NCBI RefSeq assembly: GCF_946190065.1
Contig: NZ_CAMHZD010000002.1
Span: 116,194-180,193 of the forward strand
Direction of reading: 5' to 3'
Origin: Streptococcus mitis
Lineage (GTDB): Bacteria; Bacillota; Bacilli; Lactobacillales; Streptococcaceae
Length of the DNA: 64,000 bases
Position numbers and translations under genes: made by a program. Below, piece by piece: positions 18,024 through 30,470 of the stretch. The notes beneath the pieces were generated by a model. It was not told the origin of the DNA. It was given only the letters and a program-made list of their open reading frames with translations, and made no database searches. Numbering within the stretch: position 1 is the stretch's first letter; each line of letters begins with the position of its first letter.

Positions 18024-19127
18024 CTATAGTTCATTAATTATTTTTTTGATACTGACAATCTGTTTATCTAAGGAATATTTATCAACATACTTCTTACATA
18101 CTTCCGAATTAATGAATCTATCTTCCTTCTTTTTACTAAGCTCTTCTATAAGATAGTTACAAATTTCTTCATTATCATCAGAAACAAATCCACATTTTTG
18201 ATTATTATATAATTCTTTCGTCCCTCCTACAGGAGTACTAATAAATCCCTTTCCTAACGCTAACGCTTCCACCAAAACTGTAGGAAATCCTTCTGCTTCT
18301 GATAATAAAACAACATAAGATGCTTTTTTTATGTATGGATATGGATTGTCAACATATCCTAACATAAATACATTTTTTTCTAAATGATTGTCAACTACAA
18401 ATTTACTAACGTATTCCTCTAAATCACCTTTCCCTAATAAATATAATTTTTTATCAGGTATTTTCTCAACCACATTCTTGAAAACTTCTAACAATCTCTT
18501 AATCCCTTTAGCTTCCTCTATACGTCCTAAATAAATGAGACTGTCCTCTTCAAATTTAATATTTACATCTTCAAGAGATTTAGTGTGAATATTTTGAAAA
18601 TCATATCCATTATATACTAGTTCCATTTTTTTATCATATTCAGGATAAATTTCTTTGATAGACTCCGATGTTTTTTCTGATATACTTATTATTTTGTTAA
18701 CATATTTTAATTTTTTTCCTTGTCTAATTCTAGAAAATTTATGGTTTTTTAGATTATAGACTGTTCCATGATTCCAAGATATTGTTTTCACATCATTACT
18801 AAGTAAGTAAACTGGATATAAATAATTAAAAGCTATTTCATAATCATATTTTTTACTCGTTACTAGATATCTAAATAATTTTGGGAAAAACAAAAATAGC
18901 TTCCACTTAATTTTATTAAAAAAACTGGAATTTTCTAGGTTTTTGAATATAGGTTTTAATACATTGACTTTTCTAGTGTTACTTTCTCCAATACCACGAT
19001 GATTTATCTCTAAAACATCAATATCATACTCATCACTTAATCCATTGGAAATGTTTTCCAAAATTTTTTCGGCTCCGCCCCCCAAACTAAAAGACCATGT
19101 GATAAATAAAATTTTCTTTTTACTCAT
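18024..19127 (-). CDS. Glycosyltransferase family 4 (GT-B)
   Basis: A 367-residue GT-B enzyme. It has the acceptor-side loop SLGGGAEKILENISNGL at the N-terminus, LIYLGRIEEAKGIKRLLE in the donor domain, and the retaining-GT EX7E motif in SEAEGFPTVLVEAL followed by STPVGGTKEL. It should add one sugar from a nucleotide donor to the lipid-linked repeat unit on the cytoplasmic side. Start has AGGTGAAAT before ATG. It lies 11 bp upstream of the sulfotransferase gene. Sugar specificity cannot be read. Confidence 0.88.
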   Translation of the reverse strand: MSKKKILFITWSFSLGGGAEKILENISNGLSDEYDIDVLEINHRGIGESNTRKVNVLKPIFKNLENSSFFNKIKWKLFLFFPKLFRYLVTSKKYDYEIAFNYLYPVYLLSNDVKTISWNHGTVYNLKNHKFSRIRQGKKLKYVNKIISISEKTSESIKEIYPEYDKKMELVYNGYDFQNIHTKSLEDVNIKFEEDSLIYLGRIEEAKGIKRLLEVFKNVVEKIPDKKLYLLGKGDLEEYVSKFVVDNHLEKNVFMLGYVDNPYPYIKKASYVVLLSEAEGFPTVLVEALALGKGFISTPVGGTKELYNNQKCGFVSDDNEEICNYLIEELSKKKEDRFINSEVCKKYVDKYSLDKQIVSIKKIINEL

Positions 19128-19134
19128 ATTTCAC

Positions 19135-20100
19135 CTATTTCAATAACTTTTTCACTATACTTTTTTGATTAAATTTAATTAAATACATAAGTAATTTTCT
19201 CTTCAATGGTTGACTCTTTAAATACTGATTGTGTATCCAATTAGGATATTTTTTATTTATTTTTTCAAGGTACTCTTTTAATAGGGGAGATTTTTTATCA
19301 ATTCTTAAAATATTAGCGTATCCACCATACAACATATGGTACCAGTTATAATATTCTAACTCTTCTTTATATTCCCCTGGATAATTTTCTGTATAATAGG
19401 CTTCTACACTGTTTAACATTACTTCTATATCTCTTATTTTATTAATAGGAGTTCCGCCACGCATAATAGAACCTTCTGTTAAATAATATTTGTATATGCT
19501 AAAATTAAAATATTTAGCCCTACTTACATTAGGCCATAATTTTGCCACAAACTCAAAATCTTCATATAAATAACCACTTTTAAAGGTTAGTTTAGTTCTT
19601 CTTAAAAATTCTAAATCATATATATAATGCCAGACAGCATTCGTCAGAGTGAAAAGTTTCTTTTCTTTATTAGGAATAAGTATAGTATTTTCTTGTATTT
19701 CCATACTTATAGTCTCTAATTTACTGTCCTCATATCCTACTCGATAATCAAATATATTTACTTCTTCTAGTTTTTGATTAGCTATAAATTCTATTGCTCC
19801 TTCATCTATCTCATCATCTACATCAACAAACCATAGATAATCTCCACTAGCCTCTTCTAAAATTACTTTTCTTACATGAGCAATTCCTGCATTATCTTGA
19901 GTTACAACTTTTATAAATGATAATTTATCACTATATTCTTTTAATATTGTTTTACTATTATCTTTTGAACCATCGTTTACTATTAACAATTCTAACTCTA
20001 TGTTTTCTTTTGCTTTCTCATACTCTTTGAGTATAGAATCTATACAACGAGATATGTACTTTTCTCCGTTGTATACTGGTATGCCTATCGTTAATTTCAT
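19135..20100 (-). CDS. Glycosyltransferase family 2 (GT-A)
   Basis: A 321-residue GT-A enzyme: IGIPVYNGEKYISRCIDSIL at the N-terminus, LLIVNDGSKDNS, then QDNAGIAHVRK and the metal-binding DVDDE (about residue 97). The C-terminal part is less conserved and probably holds the acceptor site. Its ATG overlaps the last base of the upstream stop (TAATG), so it is translationally coupled to the phosphotransferase gene. The linkage made is unknown. Confidence 0.88.
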   Translation of the reverse strand: MKLTIGIPVYNGEKYISRCIDSILKEYEKAKENIELELLIVNDGSKDNSKTILKEYSDKLSFIKVVTQDNAGIAHVRKVILEEASGDYLWFVDVDDEIDEGAIEFIANQKLEEVNIFDYRVGYEDSKLETISMEIQENTILIPNKEKKLFTLTNAVWHYIYDLEFLRRTKLTFKSGYLYEDFEFVAKLWPNVSRAKYFNFSIYKYYLTEGSIMRGGTPINKIRDIEVMLNSVEAYYTENYPGEYKEELEYYNWYHMLYGGYANILRIDKKSPLLKEYLEKINKKYPNWIHNQYLKSQPLKRKLLMYLIKFNQKSIVKKLLK

Positions 20101-21311
20101 TATTTTTTTCCTATTATTTCTTTTATAAACGAATATACTCTCTTAGAATTCTGATTATCATATATTCTAAAAAACTTTTCAATTTTTTCTTTGTATCTAT
20201 CTTCCAAGATCCACTTATTATTAAATTGTTTTTGAATATCTGATATTAATTCATCTAGGGTATCTATTGATTTTCCGAAGCCATCTTTATAGTCATAGTA
20301 TCCTTCTTCGTACTGACCCTCCCTAAATTTTTTATAATCAAATTGATAAAACAAAACTGGCTTTCTCATATAAGCAAAGTCCATAAATACACTTGAATAA
20401 TCTGTAATTAAGAAAGCTGACTCTTTTAATAGTTCTTGTATATCATATTTTTTCCAATCTGCCAATATTATATTATCCGAAGAAGTTTTAAATTCTTGTA
20501 GATTGTTTTGCATATTCCTATGCGGATAAAAAATTAAAGTTAAGTCATTTACTTCTAAAAAAGCTTTTAGGTCCTTATTCAATAAAAACTCATTCCATTT
20601 TTTAAAATATTCACTTTCTGTAAAAGTACTACCTTCATTAAAGTTAGTTCTAGCTTTAGTATTAAAGTTCAACCATTCTCTCCATGTAGGCATTACAAGA
20701 ATTTGATTATTTTTTACAATGGTATTATGGAGGTTGTCAAATCTAGGAAAACCTAAATATTGTACATATCCACTAGGGTAACCAAACTTTTCCTTTATTT
20801 CTTTGTACTCTTGTTCTGCTCCACATATAAAGCCACGCATCTTTGTATTTTCATAATATAGCCATTTAGCATCAGAAACCGTTATTCCATGTTGTAAAAA
20901 TACTTTATTGGTTTTTAATCCTAAATATACTTCCATAAAATTAAATACAGCTGCATTAGGGTTTCCTGCTTTTTGTGTACTTACATTCACTCCTGCACTA
21001 AGATAATAAACCCAGTGTTTAAAAGACCAATACTGAATACATTCTCCTAACTCTTTTACTTTATGAGCATCAGGAGATTTAAAATCAATAACATATATTA
21101 CATTTTCCTCTGGGTGATTTTTTCTAATATATTTAAACAACCAATATCCATTATCTCTAGCTTCTTTTTCACTTTCGCATATTAGTATTAGATTCTTATT
21201 CTTGCGTCTGAAGAATAGAGAAATAACATAGGCTATAGGAAAAATAAATATAAGCGAAATAATATCTCTTATAGAAATTAATCTTAGTTTTTCTATAAAA
21301 TTTCTATTCAT
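20100..21311 (-). CDS. CDP-glycerol:polyol glycerophosphotransferase family protein (TagB/TagF-like)
   Basis: A 403-residue protein with an N-terminal membrane-associated helix (about 15-33) and the Glyphos_transf domain. Visible are VFLQHGITVSDAKWLYYEN, YPHRNMQ and the signature ITDYSSVFMDFAYMRKPVLFYQFDY. Such enzymes transfer glycerol-phosphate (or ribitol-phosphate) from CDP-polyol onto teichoic acid or capsule sugars. First gene of the cluster, with the best ribosome binding site in it (TAAGGAGGTATACAG). No CDP-glycerol synthase (tagD) is in the window. No promoter is evident close by; transcription probably enters from the truncated licD upstream. Confidence 0.85.
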   Translation of the reverse strand: MNRNFIEKLRLISIRDIISLIFIFPIAYVISLFFRRKNKNLILICESEKEARDNGYWLFKYIRKNHPEENVIYVIDFKSPDAHKVKELGECIQYWSFKHWVYYLSAGVNVSTQKAGNPNAAVFNFMEVYLGLKTNKVFLQHGITVSDAKWLYYENTKMRGFICGAEQEYKEIKEKFGYPSGYVQYLGFPRFDNLHNTIVKNNQILVMPTWREWLNFNTKARTNFNEGSTFTESEYFKKWNEFLLNKDLKAFLEVNDLTLIFYPHRNMQNNLQEFKTSSDNIILADWKKYDIQELLKESAFLITDYSSVFMDFAYMRKPVLFYQFDYKKFREGQYEEGYYDYKDGFGKSIDTLDELISDIQKQFNNKWILEDRYKEKIEKFFRIYDNQNSKRVYSFIKEIIGKK

Positions 21312-21422
21312 CTGTATACCTCCTTAGAATCTTTGTGAAGTTTGGTCAAACTTTCCACCTTGTTTGCTTTTTTCATTTAATAAACTGTTGATAGTTGTGA
21401 TATTATTTGCAGGGGATTGCTT

Positions 21423-21785
21423 TCATGGACAAAGTAACAGGTGTGATTTATAATCCTGCTGATAAGGCTTGATACAGGTGGTTTCCTTGTCACGAATGGT
21501 AATAAAAAGATTGCGGTCGACAAAATCCTTGTTACTCTTTGACAAAAAATAACGTTCATCTGCATAACGAGGCCATAATTCTGCTAATTTTTCATAGTCC
21601 TTACGGGGCATAAAAAAGTCTAGGTCGTCGTCCCAAGGAATAAACCCCTTGTTTCGAAGGGCGCCAATAGCACCTCCTCCACAGAGATAACAAAGCAAAT
21701 CATGTTCCTTGCAAAAAGCCACAAAATATTCAGCCATCTCCAGACTTCGAGCCTGAATTGCTTTTAAATCAGTCATATTTTTCAT
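21423..21785 (-). pseudogene. Truncated LicD-family phosphocholine transferase
   Basis: The first 120 codons of a LicD protein remain, including the nucleotidyltransferase-like core CGGGAIGALRNKGFIPWDDDLDF and FITIRDKETTCIKPYQQDY. Complete LicD proteins are about 260-280 residues, so more than half is gone; the frame ends in unrelated codons shortly after QQDY. Intact relatives attach phosphocholine to teichoic acid. It stands between psr and the AT-rich cluster, where S. pneumoniae has its third licD-type gene (recalled). The break probably dates from cluster acquisition. The residual fold could persist but the active enzyme should be lost. Confidence 0.82.
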
Positions 21786-21808
21786 TATTCTTTCTATCGT
21801 ATCGCTTC

Positions 21809-21814
21809 ATTATA
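21809..21814 (-). promoter_or_regulatory. Extended -10 promoter of licD remnant and polysaccharide cluster
   Basis: TGGTATAAT on the minus strand, about 24 bp before the licD ATG. No terminator was found between here and the first cluster gene at 21311, so this promoter probably drives the whole cluster. Confidence 0.65.
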
Positions 21815-21849
21815 CCACAAATAAGGGGTGAAAAGCTATTGCAGACTGT

Positions 21850-21900
21850 AAAAAATCAAAGCTTGACTGCTAGATAAATAGCCTTCAAACTTTGATTTTT
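21850..21900 (-). terminator. Terminator after psr
   Basis: Minus-strand stem AAAATCAAAGTTTGA with TCAAGCTTTGATTTT and a T run; it closes the aromatic amino acid operon 10 bp after the psr stop. Confidence 0.88.
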
Positions 21901-21910
21901 CTGTCTTATC

Positions 21911-23206
21911 TTATCTCATTCCCATTTGAGATAGCTTAGTTTGATATTTATTTTGATCAACTTGGAGAGCTAAACCTCCATAGACATCATAGGCATCGAC
22001 CCAATCACCTAGTTCTGGAACTGTTAATCTCTCAATACCATTTTGCGCTCCATCTAGGAAGGATAAACCATTGGTCAATAAGAAACTATAAGGAACATTC
22101 GTAGAGGTCATCCCAAAGACCTTACCAAGTGCTTCTGATCCAGTAAAGAGTTTGGTTGGATCCTTGAGTTGCTGTAGAACAGCTGTCAGCACTTGCTGTT
22201 GTCTCTTGGTACGACCATAATCACCTTCGTCATCATCACGGAAGCGTGCATAATTGAGCAAGGTTGAACCGTTCATCTGCTGCTTCCCGACTTTAATTGT
22301 CTGGGTTGGAGACTCTGTTTCTGTAGCATGTAAATCATCTCCGACTGTAGCTTCAGTTAAAGGTTGACCTTCTAAGGTTGAGAATTTTGCATCAATCGTC
22401 ACGCCATCAGGGAATAGAGTGTCAATAGCAGTTGCGAAGGCCTGGAAGTCTACCAAGGCGTAGTACTTAATGTCCAAGTCAAAATTATCTTTTAGGACTT
22501 TCCGAACCATTTCAGCCCCTTTTTGCCCCTCTTGTTCCCCTAGTTCATAGGCCACATTCAACTTATTATCGGACTGCTTTCTACCGTTAATGACTTGGCT
22601 ATAACCGTCTATATAAACCAAATTGTCACGCATAAAGCTGACTAGCTTAATTTTCTTATCTGAGCCACCAACATTTAGTACCATAATAGAGTCTGTTCTC
22701 GTCTCAGCACTATTTTGACCGATTCGCCCATCCGTCCCCATAATCAAAATATTAACTCCATCCTTGGTATCTTGACCATGAAAAACTTCTACTTGAGCCG
22801 CCTTAGCATTGGCAGGTTTATTTGGATCCGCATTTGAATAGCCTTTTAGGAACATAAAAATCATGCCAAAACCGACACAGGCTAGAAGGGCAAGCAGTCC
22901 AGCAAAAATGCGCCCCAAACGAATCTTGCGTTTTTTGGACTTAACCTTTGGAAGAGAATTGATTTTCTGGTATCTCTCAGAACGACTACGGCTATTATAA
23001 GAAGGAATCGAAGTATTAGCACTTGTCTTTCTATAATCCTCTGCCAATTCCTGACTTTCTGAGGGAGCATCACTACTTTCCCTATTTAATTTGTCTTGCA
23101 AGTAAGCAAACTCTTTTTTCTCTCGCTCATTGAGATAATGAATATTCTTAAAGAGATAGTCATAGCGCAACTGCTCGTGGTGGCTTAAGGGATTTTCTTT
23201 ACTCAT
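21911..23206 (-). CDS. psr: LytR-CpsA-Psr family cell-wall glycopolymer ligase
   Basis: A 431-residue LCP protein: a basic, Ser-rich cytoplasmic N-terminus (1-100), one membrane helix (about 102-122) and the extracellular LCP domain with VNILIMGTDGRIGQNSAETR, DSIMVLN, SFMRDN and NYARFRDDDEGDYGRTKRQQQV. LCP enzymes move undecaprenyl-phosphate-linked glycopolymers onto peptidoglycan. Its ATG overlaps the pheA stop by four bases, so it is expressed as the last gene of the aro operon. It neighbours the polysaccharide cluster and could anchor its product; that role is inference. The symbol follows pneumococcal usage. Confidence 0.92.
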   Translation of the reverse strand: MSKENPLSHHEQLRYDYLFKNIHYLNEREKKEFAYLQDKLNRESSDAPSESQELAEDYRKTSANTSIPSYNSRSRSERYQKINSLPKVKSKKRKIRLGRIFAGLLALLACVGFGMIFMFLKGYSNADPNKPANAKAAQVEVFHGQDTKDGVNILIMGTDGRIGQNSAETRTDSIMVLNVGGSDKKIKLVSFMRDNLVYIDGYSQVINGRKQSDNKLNVAYELGEQEGQKGAEMVRKVLKDNFDLDIKYYALVDFQAFATAIDTLFPDGVTIDAKFSTLEGQPLTEATVGDDLHATETESPTQTIKVGKQQMNGSTLLNYARFRDDDEGDYGRTKRQQQVLTAVLQQLKDPTKLFTGSEALGKVFGMTSTNVPYSFLLTNGLSFLDGAQNGIERLTVPELGDWVDAYDVYGGLALQVDQNKYQTKLSQMGMR

Positions 23207-24047
23207 CTTCTCTCCTTTCCATGGTCTGATATTGGATAAATAGGATAGGCTCCCAGTACTTTATACTGGATTCCAATCGCTTCTAATTCTTTTTGGGCAA
23301 AGTTAACCAAGTCCCTATCGGCATAATCAACATCGATAATGAAAAAGTATTCACCCAGTGCTGTCTTGAGTGGACGGCTTTCAATTTTTGTCAGGTCAAT
23401 TCCCCGCCAAGCAAAGGTCGACAGAGCCTTATAAAGTGCTCCCGGAAGGTTATCAGGTAAGGTCAAGGCCAAACTCATTTTTTCACTTTGTGCTTGTAAG
23501 GGCATACTAGGCTTTTCAGCTCCTAGAACCCAGAAACGTGTGAAATTAGCTTCCATTTCTTGAATATCTTCAGCAATCAGTTCTAAGCCATATTCTTCTG
23601 CAGAACTTCTAGGAGCAATGGCCGCAAAAGGCTGGTCAGGATGTTCGGAAATAAAGCGGGCCGCATAGGCTGTACTGGCTGTTATCTCGATTTGGGCCTC
23701 TGGATACTGTTCATTGATGAATTTCTTTCCTTGAGCCAAAGCCTGTGGGTGAGAAAAAATCTTTTCAATCTTAGTGTGACCTGGAACCACCATCAACTGC
23801 TGGTGAATGGGCTGAACGATTTCTGCTACTGCTTGGATGCGAGCCTGATGAAAAAGGTAGTCCAAGGTTTCATGCACACTACCCTCGATAGAATTTTCAA
23901 CTGGCACCACAGAATAGTCCACCAAACCTTGCTCATAGGCCTTGATGACATCCGTAATATTGGCGAAAGCCTGCAATTCCTCATGAGGAAAAGCAGTCTG
24001 CACAACGTGGTGTGAAAATGATCCCTTGGGACCTAGATAAGCAATTT

Positions 24048-24051
<4 letters not shown>
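23203..24051 (-). CDS. pheA: Prephenate dehydratase
   Basis: A 282-residue monofunctional enzyme. The catalytic part starts IAYLGPKGSFSHHVVQTAF and contains VPVENSIEGSVHETLD. The C-terminal ACT domain (about 195-275) has the Phe-binding ESRP motif in KIESRPLKTALGEY, so feedback inhibition by phenylalanine is expected. It converts prephenate to phenylpyruvate. ATGA-type overlaps of four bases join it to aroK upstream and psr downstream. Confidence 0.96.
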
Positions 24052-26230
<2,179 letters not shown>

Positions 26231-26240
26231 TATTTTCTCC

Positions 26241-27344
26241 TTATTTGATGACTACTGTATAGTCGGTATTTTCTGTTATGAGATGCTCGGCTCGTTCCAA
26301 GTCTTGAGCATTTTTAAATGAAATTTGTAGGATCCCGTGAATATCCTCACGGTTTTCCTCATTGATGTGAATATTGACCAAGGAAGTTCCACGTAGTAAT
26401 TCCAAGATTCGTAAAATAACGTCTTCCTCATCGGGAACGTCGACATAGAGGTCATAAGAGCTATCCACACCACCACGCTTATGGATTTCCATAGCCTGAC
26501 GTTGCTCACGCGCTTGATTGAAAAAATTCCAGATTCGCTCTTCATCTCCCTTACTGATAGCTTGTCCAACCTCGTCTAAGCGCTCCTTGAAATCCGCAAT
26601 TCGGTCTAGAATAGTCTCACGATTGGATAAGAGAATGGACGTCCACATACCTGGCTCACTTTCCGCAATTCGAGTCATATCTCGAAAACCACCGGCCGCA
26701 AAGCGCCTTGCCATCTCATGTTCTTGAGCATAAACCACGGTCTGCTCCATGAGACTAGAAGCCAGAATATGAGGAAAATGGCTAATCTGAGAAGTGACTC
26801 GATCATGCTCCTTAGCATCAATCTCGATAAAGCGAGCATGAAGACCTGAAAGCAAATCCTTCATTTCCTCAAGCGTATCCTGACCTGTCAGGCTCGAAGG
26901 TGTAAAGATATAATAGGCATTTTCAAAAAGATTGACGTCCGCAGAAGCAGCCCCTGTCTTATGACTACCAGCCATAGGATGGGCCCCGACAAAGCGAACA
27001 GGTTTGCCAGCCAAATACTGCTCCGCCGCATCCACAATAGCTGACTTGGTCGAACCAGCATCTGAAATAATGACGCCTTCTTTCAAGTCCAAGTTGGCCA
27101 ATTCCTTAATAAAAGCAACGGTTTGTTTGATTGGCAAGCTGAGGATAATGATATCTGCCAAAGGAGCAAAACTGGCAAAATCATCCGTTGCACGGTCAAT
27201 CATGCCTTCTTTCAAGGCGATATCTCTCGAAGCTTGACTGCGATTATAGCCTAAAATTTCATAATCTGGGTGATCGCGTTTGATACCAAGTGCCATAGAG
27301 GCACCAATCAGACCAAGACCTGCGATATAGACTGTTTTTGCCAT
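26241..27344 (-). CDS. tyrA: Prephenate dehydrogenase
   Basis: A 367-residue enzyme with NAD-binding [14 protein letters not shown] at the N-terminus, the [13 protein letters not shown] motif (about residue 125) and a C-terminal ACT domain (from about 295, [20 protein letters not shown]). It oxidatively decarboxylates prephenate to 4-hydroxyphenylpyruvate for tyrosine; the ACT domain suggests feedback control. Nine bases separate it from aroC upstream. Confidence 0.95.
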   Translation of the reverse strand: MAKTVYIAGLGLIGASMALGIKRDHPDYEILGYNRSQASRDIALKEGMIDRATDDFASFAPLADIIILSLPIKQTVAFIKELANLDLKEGVIISDAGSTKSAIVDAAEQYLAGKPVRFVGAHPMAGSHKTGAASADVNLFENAYYIFTPSSLTGQDTLEEMKDLLSGLHARFIEIDAKEHDRVTSQISHFPHILASSLMEQTVVYAQEHEMARRFAAGGFRDMTRIAESEPGMWTSILLSNRETILDRIADFKERLDEVGQAISKGDEERIWNFFNQAREQRQAMEIHKRGGVDSSYDLYVDVPDEEDVILRILELLRGTSLVNIHINEENREDIHGILQISFKNAQDLERAEHLITENTDYTVVIK

Positions 27345-27353
27345 AGGAACTCC

Positions 27354-28520
27354 TTAATAGTTCTTTGTATAGTCTCGGTGTTGGGCTACCGCTTCTTTTA
27401 ATTCCTCTAGATTGTCTGATGAGAATTTTTCAAGGATTTCTTGTGCCAGAACCGTTGCCACAACGGCTTCCATAACTACACCGGCTGCTGGAAGAGCGGT
27501 CGGATCACTTCTTTCGACTGTTGCCTTGTAGGGTTCGTGGGTTTCGATATCCACACTCATAAGAGGCTTATAAAGAGTAGGAATAGGTTTCATGACGCCT
27601 CGAACAACGATGGGTTGCCCATTGGTCATACCACCTTCAAAGCCGCCCAGATTATTAGTACGGCGAGTATAGCCGTCTTCTTTAGACCAGAGAATTTCAT
27701 CCATGACTTGGCTACCTTTGCGGTAACCAGCCTCAAATCCTAGACCAAATTCCACCCCTTTAAAGGCATTGATAGAGACAACTGCTTGGGCAAGTCTGGC
27801 ATCCAATTTTCTGTCCCATTGAACATAGGAACCAAGACCAACTGGAACACCTCCGACGACTGTCTCCACAACCCCACCGATGGTATCACCGTCACGCTTT
27901 ATTTGGTCAATATAATCCTTGATTTCCTGTTCCCGTTCTTGGTTGACAATAGAAACTTCAGACTGGGCAGCTCTTTCCTTAATCTCAGCGACTGTGAGAT
28001 TCTCAGGAACATCGATTTCCTTGCCACCAAAGACTACGACATGGTTGGCAATCTCCATATCCAGCTCAGCCAAGAGGCGCTTGGCTACTGCGCCAACTGC
28101 CACCCGCATGGTGGTTTCACGAGCTGATGAACGCTCCAAGGAATTACGCAAATCATCAAAACGGTACTTGATGCCCCCAACCAAATCGGCATGTCCTGGG
28201 CGAGGATGGGTGATTTTTCGTTTGCTTTTAAGTCGCTCTTCAATGTCTTCCGCAGACATGATATCCAGCCATTTTTGGTGGTCCTTATTGATGACATCCA
28301 TGGTAATAGGAGCCCCTGTCGTCTTCCCGTGACGAACGCCCGAAGTAAAGACAACCTGGTCACTCTCAATCTTCATACGACCACCGCGGCCATATCCACC
28401 CTGACGACGTTTCAAATCCTCATTGATGTCCTCTGCTGTCAAAGGAAGTCCAGCTGGAATTCCTTCAATGATAGCCGTCAGACGAGGGCCGTGTGATTCT
28501 CCTGCAGTTAAATATCTCAT
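27354..28520 (-). CDS. aroC: Chorismate synthase
   Basis: A 388-residue FMN-dependent enzyme. It has the signatures [60 protein letters not shown] and the C-terminal [17 protein letters not shown]. It converts EPSP to chorismate, the branch point for Phe, Tyr and Trp. Length and motifs are typical of the Gram-positive form. In mid-operon with nine-base gaps on both sides. Confidence 0.97.
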   Translation of the reverse strand: MRYLTAGESHGPRLTAIIEGIPAGLPLTAEDINEDLKRRQGGYGRGGRMKIESDQVVFTSGVRHGKTTGAPITMDVINKDHQKWLDIMSAEDIEERLKSKRKITHPRPGHADLVGGIKYRFDDLRNSLERSSARETTMRVAVGAVAKRLLAELDMEIANHVVVFGGKEIDVPENLTVAEIKERAAQSEVSIVNQEREQEIKDYIDQIKRDGDTIGGVVETVVGGVPVGLGSYVQWDRKLDARLAQAVVSINAFKGVEFGLGFEAGYRKGSQVMDEILWSKEDGYTRRTNNLGGFEGGMTNGQPIVVRGVMKPIPTLYKPLMSVDIETHEPYKATVERSDPTALPAAGVVMEAVVATVLAQEILEKFSSDNLEELKEAVAQHRDYTKNY

Positions 28521-28529
28521 ACGCTCTCC

Positions 28530-29597
28530 TTATTTTACCAAGTAGTCTTTCATCTCTTCCAGAGAAACTGGGTGAATGGTCGCTGAGCCAAGCTCTGGCA
28601 CCAAGACCAATTTCAAGGTATTGCCACGCGCTTTCTTGTCATGTGTCAAAGCCTGATAAAGCTTGTCAACATCCCAGTTTTCATAGTCAACAGGTAGTCC
28701 AAATTTCTGACACATCTTTGTGATAGATTGCGTAATGCCAGCTGGCATGAGTCCCTTTTCCTCAGCAACCTTGGAAATCTGCACCATTCCCATGGCTACA
28801 GCCTCTCCATGCATGACCTTGCCATAACCGGCAGTCGCTTCAATAGCATGACCAATAGTGTGGCCAAAATTGAGGTAAAGGCGTACACCATTGTCCAGCT
28901 CATCCTCAACCACCATCTTGCGCTTAACCTGACAAGAATGTTCAATCAAGGTCTCTGCATATTCCAGAATGCTCTCTACAGAACCATCCAGCTCCGTCAA
29001 GAGAGCCCACAGTTCTGGGTCCTCAATCAAGCCATACTTGATGACCTCCCCCATTCCTTCAATCAACTCTCTCTTTCCAAGTGTTTCAAGGACAAGCGGA
29101 TCAATCAGAACCCCATCTGGTTGGGCAAAGGTACCCACCATATTTTTAGCAAATGGAGTATTGACGCCTGTCTTTCCACCGATTGAAGAATCCACCTGGG
29201 CAGTCAAACTAGTCGGAATCTGAACAAAATGAATACCCCGCATATAGGTAGAGGCTACAAAGCCTGCCAGATCCCCAACGACACCACCACCTAGGGCTAC
29301 AATCCCATCACTGCGGGTCAGACCTTGCTTGACCAAAAATTCATAGACTTTCTGAACAGTGGTTAAATTCTTTCTTTCTTCACCTTCTAAAAAGTCAAAA
29401 ATAGCTACCTGAAAACCAGCATCTTCTAGGCTGAGCTTGACCTTCTCTGCATAAAGAGAAGCTACATGGTTGTCTGTTACAATGACCACTTTTTGTGGTT
29501 GCCAAAGTTCTCGCAACCATTGGCCAGCCTGAGCCAGACAACCTTTTTCAATCTGAATATCATAAGGATGATGAGGAATATCGATTCTGATTTTCAT
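28530..29597 (-). CDS. aroB: 3-dehydroquinate synthase
   Basis: A 355-residue NAD-dependent enzyme with [41 protein letters not shown] and the metal ligands in [12 protein letters not shown] and HGEAVAMGM. It cyclises DAHP to 3-dehydroquinate, the first committed ring-forming step. Located between aroE (18 bp) and aroC (9 bp). The DAHP synthase that feeds it is not in the window. Confidence 0.97.
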   Translation of the reverse strand: MKIRIDIPHHPYDIQIEKGCLAQAGQWLRELWQPQKVVIVTDNHVASLYAEKVKLSLEDAGFQVAIFDFLEGEERKNLTTVQKVYEFLVKQGLTRSDGIVALGGGVVGDLAGFVASTYMRGIHFVQIPTSLTAQVDSSIGGKTGVNTPFAKNMVGTFAQPDGVLIDPLVLETLGKRELIEGMGEVIKYGLIEDPELWALLTELDGSVESILEYAETLIEHSCQVKRKMVVEDELDNGVRLYLNFGHTIGHAIEATAGYGKVMHGEAVAMGMVQISKVAEEKGLMPAGITQSITKMCQKFGLPVDYENWDVDKLYQALTHDKKARGNTLKLVLVPELGSATIHPVSLEEMKDYLVK

Positions 29598-29615
29598 AGG
29601 AGAGTCTCCTTTTCT

Positions 29616-30470
29616 TTATTGGTATTTTTCTGTTAAGGACTGCCAAATCTCTTCTGTCGGCATCTCCTTGCCTGTCCACAATTGAAAAGCTTCTGCAGCT
29701 TGATAGAGCAACATTCCCAGACCATTAACCGCTGGATTGCCCTGACTTCTAGCCCATTTCAAAAATGGTGTTTCAAAGGGTTGGTAAATGATATCTGCTA
29801 CTAAAAGAGTTTCTGATAGGACAATGCTTTCAGGAACTGGAGATGATTGACCGTCCATTCCTACACTTGTCGCATTGACCAGTAAATCAGACTCAGCAAT
29901 CCTTGCTTGCAGTTCAGAAACATCTTCTAAAGCATACAAGTCCACCTTAAAGCTTGTATGCTCCTGTAACTTGTCTAGGTAAGGTCTTGTTTTTTCCATA
30001 GAAACTGAACGAACAAAGAGCGAAATCTGACTGACGCCATCCAAAATAGCTTGTGCCAGAATGGATTTAGCCGCACCACCTGCACCCAGCAGGGTCATCT
30101 TCTTACCTATAATTGTAAAAGAAGGCAAGCTCTTAAAAAATCCCTTGCCATCTGTATTATATCCAATTAAATTGCCATTCTCATTGACAACCGTATTAAC
30201 CGCACCAATCAAGCGTGCTTCATCGCTCAGCTCATCCAAGTAAGGAATCACCTGCTCCTTATAGGGCATGGAAAGGTTGATACCAAACATCTGGTAGCGA
30301 CGAATATTAGCGACTGTGACTTCCAAGTCATCCGCTTTAATCTCCCAAGCAACATAAGCACCGTTGGTAGCTGTCGCCTCAAAGGCCCTATTATGGATAA
30401 AGGGGGAAATAGAGTGCTTAATAGGATTGGCAACAACGGCAGCTAAACGTGTATAGCCATCAAGCTTCAT
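29616..30470 (-). CDS. aroE: Shikimate dehydrogenase
   Basis: A 284-residue NADP-dependent enzyme. It has the substrate-domain SHIK-type motif [20 protein letters not shown], the catalytic Lys region [15 protein letters not shown] and GYNTDGKGF, and the nucleotide loop [10 protein letters not shown]. It reduces 3-dehydroshikimate to shikimate. It overlaps aroD by 11 bases. Confidence 0.96.
   Translation of the reverse strand: MKLDGYTRLAAVVANPIKHSISPFIHNRAFEATATNGAYVAWEIKADDLEVTVANIRRYQMFGINLSMPYKEQVIPYLDELSDEARLIGAVNTVVNENGNLIGYNTDGKGFFKSLPSFTIIGKKMTLLGAGGAAKSILAQAILDGVSQISLFVRSVSMEKTRPYLDKLQEHTSFKVDLYALEDVSELQARIAESDLLVNATSVGMDGQSSPVPESIVLSETLLVADIIYQPFETPFLKWARSQGNPAVNGLGMLLYQAAEAFQLWTGKEMPTEEIWQSLTEKYQ

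Noticed and set aside
21419-21480. A short plus-strand frame (reads MDKVTGVIYNPADKA) opposite the broken end of licD
   Set aside because: Only about 22 codons after stops and no start signals; most likely chance, though it could be a relic of an inverted gene end.
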